Origin: Paracidovorax valerianellae
GTDB lineage: Bacteria; Pseudomonadota; Gammaproteobacteria; Burkholderiales; Burkholderiaceae_C
NCBI RefSeq assembly: GCF_900102625.1
Contig: NZ_FMZC01000007.1
Coordinates: 161,365 to 225,364 of the forward strand
Reading direction: 5' to 3'
Length of the DNA: 64,000 bases
Of this stretch, positions 53,999-61,667 are shown in pieces; the first letter of the stretch is position 1, and each line of letters opens with the position of its first letter. Below the pieces are notes generated by a model that saw only the letters and a program-made list of their open reading frames with translations, was not told the origin of the DNA and did no database searches. Both the position numbers and the translations under genes were made by a program.

Positions 53999-54060
53999 AT
54001 TTGAATCCCGCCGGGCGGGATCGAGCGCCACCGACGCGAAGACCCTTCCGGAATACCGAA
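53999..54060 (-). promoter_or_regulatory. PIP box promoter (TTCGG-N15-TTCGC-N31-TCAAAT)
   Basis: Box at 54036-54060; the -10-like TCAAAT at 53999-54004 deviates from YANNNT at one base but matches TATAAT at 4 of 6. It predicts a transcript starting ~20 bases before the ATG at 53970. Confidence 0.72.
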
Positions 54061-54253
54061 CCTGGACGGCCAGGATTCTCCAGCCGCTCGCCCGGCACAC
54101 CGTCGCCCTGCCCGCAATGCACCAAAGTGAAAACCTTCCCGCAACGTGCACCGCATTGGTTCATGCCGACGTCGCCCCGCCAGAGTGCGGGCCTGGAACC
54201 GGGCATCGATCTTGCTGATCGCCCTGCCATCGACCGACATGACCGGAGCCCCC

Positions 54254-55294
54254 ATGCAGAAACGTTCCCTCCTCAAAGCCGCTGCCGCCGTTGCCGCCTT
54301 TTCCGCCGCCAGCGCGTTCACCATGGCCCACGCCCAGACCCCCACGCCCATCAAGTTCCAGCTGGACTGGCGCTTCGAGGGCCCGGCCGCGTTCTTCCTG
54401 CTGCCCACCGCCAAGGGCTATTTCAAGGAAGCTGGCCTGAACGTGACGGTCGATGCGGGCAACGGCTCCGGCGGCGCCGTGCAGCGCGTGGCCTCGGGCA
54501 CGTACGACATGGGCTTTGCCGACCTGGCCGCGGTGATGGAGTTCCACGCCAACAATCCCGACGCGCAGAACAAGCCCGTGGCGGTGATGATGGTCTACAA
54601 CAACACGCCCGCCTCGGTCATGGCGCTCAAGAAGAGCGGCATCGCCAAGCCGGCCGACCTGGCGGGCAAGAAGCTGGGCGCGCCGGTGTTCGACGCCGGG
54701 CGCCGCGCCTTCCCCATCTTCGCCAAGGCGAACAACATCGGCAACGTGCAGTGGACCGCCATGGACCCGCCGCTGCGCGAGACCATGCTGGTGCGCGGCG
54801 ACGTGGACGCCATCACCGGCTTCACCTTCACCTCGCTGCTGAACCTGGAGGCGCGCGGCGCCAAGGCCAGCGACGTCGTCGTGCTGCCCTATGCCGACTT
54901 CGGCGTGAAGCTGTATGGCAACGTGATCATCGCCAGCCCCAAGCTGGTCAAGGAGAACCCCGAGGCGATCCGCGCGTTCCTCAAGGCGTTCACCAAGGGC
55001 GCCAAGGAAGTCATCGCCAACCCGGGCGCGGCCATCGCCTCGGTGAAGGAGCGCGACGGCATCGTGAACGTGGCGCTGGAAACGCGCCGGCTGCAACTGG
55101 CCATCGACACCGTGGTGAACAGCCCTGACGCGCGGGCCGAAGGCTTCGGCCAGGCGAAGCCGCAGCGCCTGGCGCTGATGGCCTCGCAGGTGTCGGATGC
55201 GTTCAGCACCAAGTCCCGCGTGAACGCCGAGACGGTATGGAACGGCAGCTTCCTGCCCTCGGAGGCCGAGCTGAACATCCTGCCCAGGAAGTGA
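54254..55294 (+). CDS. ABC transporter substrate-binding protein (NMT1/TauA-like)
   Basis: 346 residues. Signal peptide MQKRSLLKAAAAVAAFSAAS to AHA. Mature part matches the NMT1/THI5-SsuA group: PIKFQLDWRFEGPAAFFLLP, TAKGYFKEAGLNVTVDAGNG, VASGTYDMGFADLAAVMEF, GVKLYGNVIIASPKLVKENP. The group binds sulfonates, nitrate, riboflavin or pyrimidine precursors; the WRFEGPAAFF start resembles members binding hydroxymethylpyrimidine/riboflavin-like ligands, but the ligand cannot be fixed. First gene of a three-gene importer, with a repeat in the 141-base gap before the ATPase gene. Confidence 0.88.
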   Translation: MQKRSLLKAAAAVAAFSAASAFTMAHAQTPTPIKFQLDWRFEGPAAFFLLPTAKGYFKEAGLNVTVDAGNGSGGAVQRVASGTYDMGFADLAAVMEFHANNPDAQNKPVAVMMVYNNTPASVMALKKSGIAKPADLAGKKLGAPVFDAGRRAFPIFAKANNIGNVQWTAMDPPLRETMLVRGDVDAITGFTFTSLLNLEARGAKASDVVVLPYADFGVKLYGNVIIASPKLVKENPEAIRAFLKAFTKGAKEVIANPGAAIASVKERDGIVNVALETRRLQLAIDTVVNSPDARAEGFGQAKPQRLALMASQVSDAFSTKSRVNAETVWNGSFLPSEAELNILPRK

Positions 55295-55355
55295 CGGCAC
55301 TCAGGCGCCAGGGCCTGCCGGGCGGTCGATACCGCCTCGCACGGCCCTCACACCA

Positions 55356-55420
55356 ATTGCTATTAAATTAATAGCATACTGCCCTAGTGGATATTGCGCT
55401 GGCGGCCTTTTTCATTCAAA
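55356..55420 (+). repeat. Dispersed palindromic repeat, copy 5
   Basis: Starts ATTGCTATTAAATTAATAGC, continues ACTGCCCTAGTGGATATTGC and closes GCGGCCTTTTTCATTCAA. Lies in the leader of the ATPase gene, between transporter genes; near-complete copy, best reference for the family here. Confidence 0.8.
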
Positions 55421-55435
55421 CCTCCTTTCATAACC

Positions 55436-56260
55436 ATGCAGGCCGAAGACTCCTATTTCGTGGATTTTCGCGATGTCTGGCTCGCCTACAACGAAGAGTT
55501 GCTGCGCGCCAACCACTTTGCCGTCGAAGCGATCGACCTGCAGGTGCGCCGCGGCGAGTTCATCGCCATCGTCGGGCCTTCGGGCTGCGGCAAGTCCACC
55601 TTCATGAAGCTGGCCACGGGCCTGCGCATGCCGTCGATGGGCAAGATCCGCATCGACGGCCAGCCCGTGACCGGGCCGCTCAAGATCTCGGGCATGGCCT
55701 TTCAGGCGCCCTCGCTGCTGCCCTGGCGCACCACGGTGGACAACGTGCTGCTGCCGCTGGAGATCGTCGAGCCACACCGCAGCCAGTTCAAGGCGCGACG
55801 CAAGGAATACCAGGCGCGCGCCCGCGCCCTGCTGCAGAAGGTGGGCCTGGCCGGCTATGAGGACAAGTTCCCCTGGCAGCTGTCGGGCGGCATGCAGCAG
55901 CGCGCCAGCATCTGCCGCGCGCTCATCCACGAGCCCAAGATGCTGCTGCTGGACGAACCCTTCGGCGCGCTCGACGCCTTCACGCGCGAGGAACTTTGGT
56001 GCATCCTGCGCGACCTGCAGGCCGAACAGCAGTTCAACGTGATCCTCGTCACGCACGACCTGCGCGAAAGCGTCTTCCTGGCCGACACCGTGTACGTGAT
56101 GAGCAAAAGCCCGGGCCGCTTCGTCGTCAAGCGCGACATCGAACTGCCGCGCCCGCGCGAACTGGAACTCACCTACACCAAGGAATTCACCGACATCGTG
56201 CTGGAACTGCGCGGCCACATCGGCGCCCTGCGCAAGACCGGCGGGGAGATCACGCAATGA
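55436..56260 (+). CDS. ABC transporter ATPase (TauB/SsuB-like)
   Basis: 274 residues from the ATG at 55436. Walker A GPSGCGKST, signature LSGGMQQRASICRAL, Walker B LLLDEPFGALD, switch His in VTHDLRE. The start at 55436 (MQAEDSYFVDFRDVWLAY) is preferred because the frame further upstream is repeat sequence. Stop overlaps the permease start (ATGA). Confidence 0.95.
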   Translation: MQAEDSYFVDFRDVWLAYNEELLRANHFAVEAIDLQVRRGEFIAIVGPSGCGKSTFMKLATGLRMPSMGKIRIDGQPVTGPLKISGMAFQAPSLLPWRTTVDNVLLPLEIVEPHRSQFKARRKEYQARARALLQKVGLAGYEDKFPWQLSGGMQQRASICRALIHEPKMLLLDEPFGALDAFTREELWCILRDLQAEQQFNVILVTHDLRESVFLADTVYVMSKSPGRFVVKRDIELPRPRELELTYTKEFTDIVLELRGHIGALRKTGGEITQ

Positions 56261-57033
56261 ACGCGCTGCACAAGAAACGGGTGGAGCGCTGGTCGCCCTG
56301 GGTTCTGCTGTTTTCGGTCCTGGTGCTGTGGCAGGTGATCTGCTCGGGCCTGGGCGTTTCGGAATTCATCTTCCCCAGCCCCTGGGCGATCTGGACGCAG
56401 TTCGTCGAATTCAAATGGATCATCGCGGGCCACGCCTGGCGCACCTTCTGGGTCACGATGGCGGGCTTCGGCATCGCCATCGTGGTGGGCGTGCTGCTGG
56501 GCTTCGTCATCGGCTCGTCGCGCCTGGCCTATGCCGCGGTCTACCCTTTGATGACCGCCTTCAACGCCCTGCCCAAGGCAGCCTTCGTGCCCATCCTGGT
56601 CGTGTGGTTCGGCATCGGCGTGGGGCCAGCCATCCTCACAGCATTCCTGATCAGCTTCTTTCCGATCATGGTGAACATCGCCACGGGCCTGGCCACGCTG
56701 GAGCCCGAACTGGAAGACGTGCTGCGCGTGCTCGGCGCCAAGCGCTGGGACGTGCTCACCAAGGTCGGCCTGCCACGCTCCATGCCTTACTTCTACGGCT
56801 CGCTCAAGGTGGCCATCACCCTCGCGTTCGTGGGCACCACCGTGTCGGAGATGACGGCCGCCAACGAAGGCATCGGCTACCTGCTGATCTCGGCCGGCTC
56901 GTCCATGCAGATGGGCCTGGCCTTCGCCGGCCTGATGGTCGTGGGCGCCATGGCCATGGTGATGTACGAGCTTTTCAGCGTGCTCGAAAAGCACACCACG
57001 GGCTGGGCGCACCGCGGCTCGCAAGGGGAGTGA
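56257..57033 (+). CDS. ABC transporter permease (TauC/SsuC-like)
   Basis: 258 residues, about six helices. The cytoplasmic EAA-type loop is VLRVLGAKRWDVLTKVGLPR. Pattern VSEFIFPSPWAIWTQF and FNALPKAAFVPILVVWFGIG is typical for the BPD_transp_1 permeases of the sulfonate/nitrate/HMP importers. Completes the importer with 54254 and 55436. Confidence 0.95.
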   Translation: MNALHKKRVERWSPWVLLFSVLVLWQVICSGLGVSEFIFPSPWAIWTQFVEFKWIIAGHAWRTFWVTMAGFGIAIVVGVLLGFVIGSSRLAYAAVYPLMTAFNALPKAAFVPILVVWFGIGVGPAILTAFLISFFPIMVNIATGLATLEPELEDVLRVLGAKRWDVLTKVGLPRSMPYFYGSLKVAITLAFVGTTVSEMTAANEGIGYLLISAGSSMQMGLAFAGLMVVGAMAMVMYELFSVLEKHTTGWAHRGSQGE

Positions 57034-57121
57034 AACTGCGGGGCCGCTGGTCCTCCGGCGTTCGAGTGCCAATGACCAGCGACCAGCAATCAGCGTGTGG
57101 GCGGCTACCGCTTCAAGGGCT

Positions 57122-57766
57122 TCAAGGAAAAGACCGCCGCGCGGGAAACTCGCCGTCCGATTCCCACAGCCCCGGCTGCGAACGCTCCAGCACCCGCCAG
57201 CCCTGCGGTCCGGGAACGTAGCGGCTGAAACGGGTGGTGAACTGCCCGTCCTGGTGCGGCTCGCTGCGCACCACCAGGAACTGGTCCGCTCCGCGCACCG
57301 TCACCTTCTTCCAGCCGGCCTTGCCGGTCTGGGCGAGCGCAACGGGCTGCATTTGGCCGTCCGCAGCGCGGGCCTGCGCCGGGTGCAACCGGTTGCCGTC
57401 GATCTGGAACGGCCGGGTCAGCGGGCCGCTGTACGAGCCCATGGGGGCCCTCAGGTCCACCGTCACGAGAACGGTCAGGGGGCGCACGCCACGCAACGGG
57501 GCGGGGTCCAGTTTGGCCAGGGGCGCCTCCAGCGTGCGGCTGTCCAGCAATTCGCCGTTGCAGCCGTGGAGCTGCAAGACCGCATGCACGTCGGTCGCTG
57601 GCGTCTCGCCGCTGGCCCATAGACGGTCCAGTTCGCTCGGAGTCACCCGTTCGTCCAGCACGAGCTTGACGGTCTTGCAGCCCACCGTGGCGGGCTCTGC
57701 CGCGTTGACCAGCGAATGGGCTGTGAGCAGCGCTGCCATCGGCATCATGTAGGCGAGTTTGAGCAT
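57122..57766 (-). CDS. Secreted protein of unknown function
   Basis: 214 residues from the ATG at 57766. Signal peptide MLKLAYMMPMAALLTAHSLV to NAA, cleaved before EPATVGCKTVKLVLDE. Two cysteines (VGCKTV, LHGCNG) may pair. Mature protein looks beta-rich with LTRPFQIDGNRLHPAQARAA, VTVRGADQFLVVRSEP and FTTRFSRYVPGPQGWRVLER. I do not recognise the family. It lies between the importer and the F-box-like effector but has no PIP box; it should be periplasmic or exported by type II secretion. Confidence 0.7.
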   Translation of the reverse strand: MLKLAYMMPMAALLTAHSLVNAAEPATVGCKTVKLVLDERVTPSELDRLWASGETPATDVHAVLQLHGCNGELLDSRTLEAPLAKLDPAPLRGVRPLTVLVTVDLRAPMGSYSGPLTRPFQIDGNRLHPAQARAADGQMQPVALAQTGKAGWKKVTVRGADQFLVVRSEPHQDGQFTTRFSRYVPGPQGWRVLERSQPGLWESDGEFPARRSFP

Positions 57767-57826
57767 GTTGGATGGATTGCGGAAGACAGCCCGAAAGGGG
57801 CTGGAGTGTAGGGGCGAGACGCTGGT

Positions 57827-57848
57827 GCCTGCGCCATTTTGCGCAGGC
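57827..57848. terminator. Hairpin between the F-box-like gene and the secreted protein gene
   Basis: GCCTGCGC/GCGCAGGC perfect 8-bp stem, loop CATTTT. It is 80 bases downstream of the F-box-like gene on the minus strand. No clear T tract, so its role is uncertain. Confidence 0.45.
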
Positions 57849-57930
57849 GCGTCCCTCACCGCCTAGCGAATCTCGTCTCCTTATTCGATGCTCAGGGCCC
57901 AGGAATCAACGGATTCGACAGCCCCTCTCT

Positions 57931-58542
57931 CTATGCGTTGGCCCGGGCGTTGACCATCTGAGTGAACACGCCATTGGTGCGATTCCACTGCTCTGCGGTC
58001 AATCCGCTGGCCTGCACAGCGGTTTCGATCTGCTGCAGCATTTGCGCCTGATCGGGATGGTTTTGGAGCTGCTGAACGGTATGCCGCGCAGCCACCAGCA
58101 GCCGGCCCTTGCTTTGCCAATCCTGATGGTGTTGCGCCGCCTGAACGGCGCGACCCACCGCCAGGGAGACCTCACCGCTCGGCGTACCTTGATGGATGTT
58201 CAGCAAGGCATGGACCCCTTCGATGGGGTGCATCACATCACGCTCACCACGCGGCATGGCCTGATGAAAGGTGTGCGAGGTTTGCCGGAGCGCCGCACGC
58301 CCCGTCCTGGGCAACAAACTCCCGATGTGGTGCTGCACATCTGCCGGCAAACCACTGAATGTGTCGGCATTTTCATCGCTGCTGGTGCTGCTGCGCCGAG
58401 GGCTGATGGGCATGGAGGTTGCACCGGTATGGCTGCTGCTGCGCCGTGGCACATCAGTCGAGGGACGGCTCGATTCGGCGGGGGAGTTCTGACGGCTGGC
58501 TCGACCGCTACCGGATACCGGCGTGCAACATGAGTTTCCCAT
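57931..58542 (-). CDS. Candidate type III effector with acylation signal and F-box-like segment
   Basis: 203 residues; ATG at 58542 with AGGA upstream. Begins MGNSCC: Gly2 fits the N-myristoylation rule and Cys5/Cys6 are ready palmitoylation sites, the arrangement used by plant-pathogen effectors that go to the host plasma membrane. Residues 7-58 are Ser/Arg/Pro-rich and disordered. Residues 63-97 (SGLPADVQHHIGSLLPRTGR, then AALRQTSHTFHQAM) follow the F-box spacing of LP..V...I...L......LR.....F. The rest is helical, Gln/His-rich, with no leucine-rich repeats as in GALA effectors. A perfect PIP promoter precedes it. I recognise no named family; could be a new effector. Confidence 0.72.
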   Translation of the reverse strand: MGNSCCTPVSGSGRASRQNSPAESSRPSTDVPRRSSSHTGATSMPISPRRSSTSSDENADTFSGLPADVQHHIGSLLPRTGRAALRQTSHTFHQAMPRGERDVMHPIEGVHALLNIHQGTPSGEVSLAVGRAVQAAQHHQDWQSKGRLLVAARHTVQQLQNHPDQAQMLQQIETAVQASGLTAEQWNRTNGVFTQMVNARANA

Positions 58543-58566
58543 TTCGATTCCTACAAAAAAGGGAAG

Positions 58567-58628
58567 ACCTTAGTCAGGCATGAAAGGTAAGGCATCGGAA
58601 AAAGCGAACGATTTCTGCACCACACGAA
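58567..58628 (-). promoter_or_regulatory. PIP box promoter (TTCGT-N15-TTCGC-N31-TAAGGT)
   Basis: Box at 58604-58628, -10 TAAGGT at 58567-58572 fully matching YANNNT. The predicted start of transcription is about 17-20 bases before the ATG at 58542; the best of the three PIP promoters. Confidence 0.82.
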
Positions 58629-58833
58629 ATTGGTCGGAACGCCGATGCCTCTGCGGACCCGACCTCTTGCGGAGCATTCTCAGGGACCACGCCGCAGAGC
58701 CCGTCATGGGCCTCAATGCCCGTCAAGGAACCAGCACGGTCAGCGCGGACGCCGTTGCGTGAATGGTCACCCGGCGAAGGCAGTGCAGCAATCGCCCGCG
58801 AAGTCCACCATCGCAGCCTCCACGCCGACGATT

Positions 58834-59310
58834 TCAGGCACAAAGGCCGTGTTTGCGTTTGCCTTCCGTCGGCACCCCCACCTGGAGAAACCGCAATGTT
58901 TCGCCATCGAACGCCACCGTCCAGACGAGGCCATCCACGAAGTAGCTGTCGTTGTCGGGCAACCGCCTTTTCAGATTCTTCAGTTTGCGCTCGACATCGC
59001 TGCGTGAATCCGTCGCGAGCAGGCTGTGCGGCAACAGGCCCGTATACGCGCCGTTGTCCTGGCGGTTGCACGCCAGCATGATTTCCAACTGGTAAAAGAC
59101 GAAGGCGCCTTCGCTTTTCTGCGCAATGCCCTCGCCTTCTGCGTCGATTTCAAAGGACATGGAAAGGCCCTCGCCCGGTACCGCGACGAGGGTGTCGAGT
59201 GACTTGCCGAGTTTTGGCCGCTTCTTCAAACCGGCAATCGTCAGGTGTTCGTCGAAGGGCTGGTAGATGCTGCTGTGCCCCAAAAAATCGATCAGTTCGG
59301 TGGCGTTCAT
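58834..59310 (-). CDS. Putative immunity protein B of the T6SS toxin module
   Basis: 158 residues from the ATG at 59310 ([20 protein letters not shown]); the frame reaches a TTG at 59322. No signal peptide, so cytoplasmic. Alpha/beta protein with [40 protein letters not shown] and [20 protein letters not shown]. It resembles in size and composition small cognate immunity proteins that follow polymorphic toxins, but I recognise no family. 24 bases after the beta-propeller gene, last gene of the operon. Confidence 0.6.
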   Translation of the reverse strand: MNATELIDFLGHSSIYQPFDEHLTIAGLKKRPKLGKSLDTLVAVPGEGLSMSFEIDAEGEGIAQKSEGAFVFYQLEIMLACNRQDNGAYTGLLPHSLLATDSRSDVERKLKNLKRRLPDNDSYFVDGLVWTVAFDGETLRFLQVGVPTEGKRKHGLCA

Positions 59311-59334
59311 GATTGATGGCAATAGATGGCTGCT

Positions 59335-60291
59335 CTAGTTGTCCGGATGCATCAGCTCCTCCCATGCCCCCGCATCGAGTCGGTGGATATTTTTAGGGCC
59401 GACGCACAGCAAAACACCCCCAGCGACCGAGAGATCGTCGCATTCGGGAAGGCCGTTCACCTTTTCAAGTCGTGCCTTCGTCCGATCCGGGTCCAACCGG
59501 AAGAGGCCCTGGTTGGACGATAGATACAGCTGTCCACTGAAGAAGGCCAGGTTCGTGAGGATCATGTTGTCGTCGTAATGGCTGACGTCCTGAAAGCCCT
59601 CGGTGGCATTGCCTCGCATCACCGCGCCGTTGAATCCGCAGGCCCAGACCACCCCATCCGGTGCACACAGCACAGCCATGAGGATTTCATCGGTAGACAC
59701 CTCGCACGCCGTCCACTGGTGGCCGTCATAGTGGTACAGGCCTTGCCCGCCCGCAGCGTAGAGGTCATCGGCTGCGTAGCCGTCGATGTCGGCAATGTCG
59801 TCGCCCAGTTCCGGCGACTGCAGTGCCAGATTGGCACTCAACACCGGCGCCGGTTGGCGCAAGGCGCCAGCGATATCGATCCACCCGCTTCCGTCCCGAC
59901 GGTAGATCTGCCCGCCCCCGCCGCAGGCATACAGCATTCCGTCGATTTCCCTCAGGGCATTGAGGTAGCCGAACACCGGCTCCCCTGCTTGCAGTCCGGC
60001 GCCTTCGATCTTTTCGGCGAGTTGGTCCCCTGGCCAGTAGTAGACGACGTCGCCTTCGTTGGAGAGCACGGCGTAGCGGCGTTGGCCGAAGGCCTGACCC
60101 ACCACGCAAAGGTCTGCCACGGTGAAAGAGGGAAGGTCCGTATGGCGCCATGCACTGGCGGCCTGGGCATCGAAGTAGAAGATTCGGGTGAACTCTTCCT
60201 CGGCATCCAGCGCATCGGGCTTCGCGGCGATCATGTAGTAATCGCTCTCGATGGCTGCGCAATGGCTGAAGGTGACGGGTGCAGCATTCAT
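59335..60291 (-). CDS. Beta-propeller-like protein, putative immunity protein A
   Basis: 318 residues from the ATG at 60291, 14 bases after the toxin stop. Repeats of about 45 residues ending in short aromatic-Gly motifs are visible: GMLYACGGGGQIYRRDGSGW, DDLYAAGGQGLYHYDGHQWT, GVVWACGFNGAVMRGN and GQLYLSSNQGLFRLDPD, suggesting a YVTN/WD-like propeller. No signal peptide. Position directly after a nuclease toxin suggests immunity or toxin-binding; WD-like immunity proteins are not common. Confidence 0.65.
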   Translation of the reverse strand: MNAAPVTFSHCAAIESDYYMIAAKPDALDAEEEFTRIFYFDAQAASAWRHTDLPSFTVADLCVVGQAFGQRRYAVLSNEGDVVYYWPGDQLAEKIEGAGLQAGEPVFGYLNALREIDGMLYACGGGGQIYRRDGSGWIDIAGALRQPAPVLSANLALQSPELGDDIADIDGYAADDLYAAGGQGLYHYDGHQWTACEVSTDEILMAVLCAPDGVVWACGFNGAVMRGNATEGFQDVSHYDDNMILTNLAFFSGQLYLSSNQGLFRLDPDRTKARLEKVNGLPECDDLSVAGGVLLCVGPKNIHRLDAGAWEELMHPDN

Positions 60292-60305
60292 AGTCTTCGT
60301 TCCCG

Positions 60306-61304
60306 CTAGCGCAGCGGGCCTCCTTGGGTGGTTTTTCCAGGACCGATTTTCGAGAAATCGATCGGTATCTTTCCGCTGGGGTCTGCTCTCACGACCGTAT
60401 CGACGTTCAACCCCTTGAGTTGATGGAAGGCACGAAGTTGCGCTTCCAGCAGTATGGGATTGCACCCGGTGATTTTTCCCACGGACAGGGCGCCTGCTGC
60501 CTCGAGCACGCCCAGTTTCGCCGTGCCTGGCGGATTGCCCGCCAGGCCCGCGGCCCTCTCCATCGGGTCATAGATGGCATGGATTTTTCCGTGCTCTTTC
60601 GATCTTGAGACATTCGCGCCGTCAACGCAGATAACAAGGCCTTCGGCTTCCGTGATGCCAAACGGATGGGGGCTGCCCCGCGGGCCGGTTCTGAACACGC
60701 GATCCGGCACCACATGGTGGCCGGTGCGGCCTTCCGCCTTGCAGGTGTCGGGGCTGTAGGGCCGCAGGACGCACCGTGGGTTGCCCTTGTCCTTGCCCCC
60801 GCCATTGCCCTCCGCCTTCTTCGCAGCGGCTTCCTCCGCCTCCTTGGCCTCCCGCTTCGCCAGCGCCTCTTCCGCCTCGCGGGCCGTCTTCTTGCCCACG
60901 GCTTCCGCGGCGGCGCCCACGGCTTTCTTGCCGTACTTGGCGCCGGTGGCCGCCATGCCGGCGCCCGGGATCATGGCCGCCGCGCTGATGGCGGCATTGA
61001 CCTTGTCGCCTTCCGCCAGGTAGATGAGCGCGTTGGCGCCATCCGCGATTTCGCCGGCGCCCGGGATCAGCCCGACCACGTCCAGCCCGGTGTGCACCAC
61101 ATCGCTGCCCCAGCGGCTCCACCAGCTTTTCTCGGGCTCGGTGGGCTTGATGGGCGGGGCGCTGTTGCCGTGCGGATTGGGCGCGGTATCGGGCACCACG
61201 ATGCCCGTGGTGTTGCCGATCGGGCCCGGAGACGGGTAGTCGTTGGGCTTGACGCGGGCGTTGCGTGTGTCGGCTTGCGGCGGCCGGGGTCTCTTGGACG
61301 CCAT
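60306..61304 (-). CDS. T6SS-associated GHH/HNH nuclease toxin
   Basis: 332 residues. N-terminal linker (1-60), then a pre-toxin type segment with PGAGEIADGANALIYLAEGD and AAAMIPGAGMAATG, a charged Glu/Ala/Lys coiled coil (140-165), and a C-terminal nuclease of the Tox-GHH2 (HNH/endonuclease VII) type: GHHVVPDRVF at 195-204, with further His residues at HGKIH (238-242). GHH toxins are predicted to cut DNA in the target cell. It starts 3 bases after the DUF4150 gene stop, and is most likely carried on the PAAR-like spike of this VgrG. Confidence 0.85.
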   Translation of the reverse strand: MASKRPRPPQADTRNARVKPNDYPSPGPIGNTTGIVVPDTAPNPHGNSAPPIKPTEPEKSWWSRWGSDVVHTGLDVVGLIPGAGEIADGANALIYLAEGDKVNAAISAAAMIPGAGMAATGAKYGKKAVGAAAEAVGKKTAREAEEALAKREAKEAEEAAAKKAEGNGGGKDKGNPRCVLRPYSPDTCKAEGRTGHHVVPDRVFRTGPRGSPHPFGITEAEGLVICVDGANVSRSKEHGKIHAIYDPMERAAGLAGNPPGTAKLGVLEAAGALSVGKITGCNPILLEAQLRAFHQLKGLNVDTVVRADPSGKIPIDFSKIGPGKTTQGGPLR

Positions 61305-61307
61305 GGG

Positions 61308-61667
61308 CTACGGCTTCTTCCAGTTCATCCACATCTTGTCGGCGGTGCGCACGATGGCGCGGCCGTTCACGTACACGCTCTGGCTGTGGTCGATGTCGTG
61401 GCTGATGAACACGTTGGTCTGGCTGACGACGCCCTTCCCTTGGCCCGGCTCGTCGCCCTTCACGTTGTCCACGTAGCTCTGGTTGTGCAGGTACGCCGGC
61501 TTGCCCTGCAGGAAGACGTTGGGCGAGCAATGCTGGCTCTGGTCCAGCTGGTGGGTGATGGGGTACGGCACGGGCACGCCGTTCTTGCTGGGGGTGAGGC
61601 ACACGTCGGGCACCAGCGAAACCACGCGAAAGCGCCCGTCCTTGGACACGATGTTTTCATGGGCCAT
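61308..61667 (-). CDS. DUF4150 (PAAR-like) spike-tip protein
   Basis: 119 residues from the ATG at 61667, overlapping the DUF2169 stop by 11 bases. Pattern VPDVCLTPSKNGVPVPYPIT, VFLQGKPAYLHNQSYV and VFISHDIDHSQSVYVNGRAI matches DUF4150, a PAAR-like tip that sits on VgrG and carries toxins. Here it is separate from its toxin instead of fused. Confidence 0.88.
   Translation of the reverse strand: MAHENIVSKDGRFRVVSLVPDVCLTPSKNGVPVPYPITHQLDQSQHCSPNVFLQGKPAYLHNQSYVDNVKGDEPGQGKGVVSQTNVFISHDIDHSQSVYVNGRAIVRTADKMWMNWKKP

Noticed and set aside
58574..59071. Open frame over the F-box promoter and immunity gene
   Set aside because: Overlaps the immunity B gene on the same strand in another frame, has no domain and would cover the PIP box.
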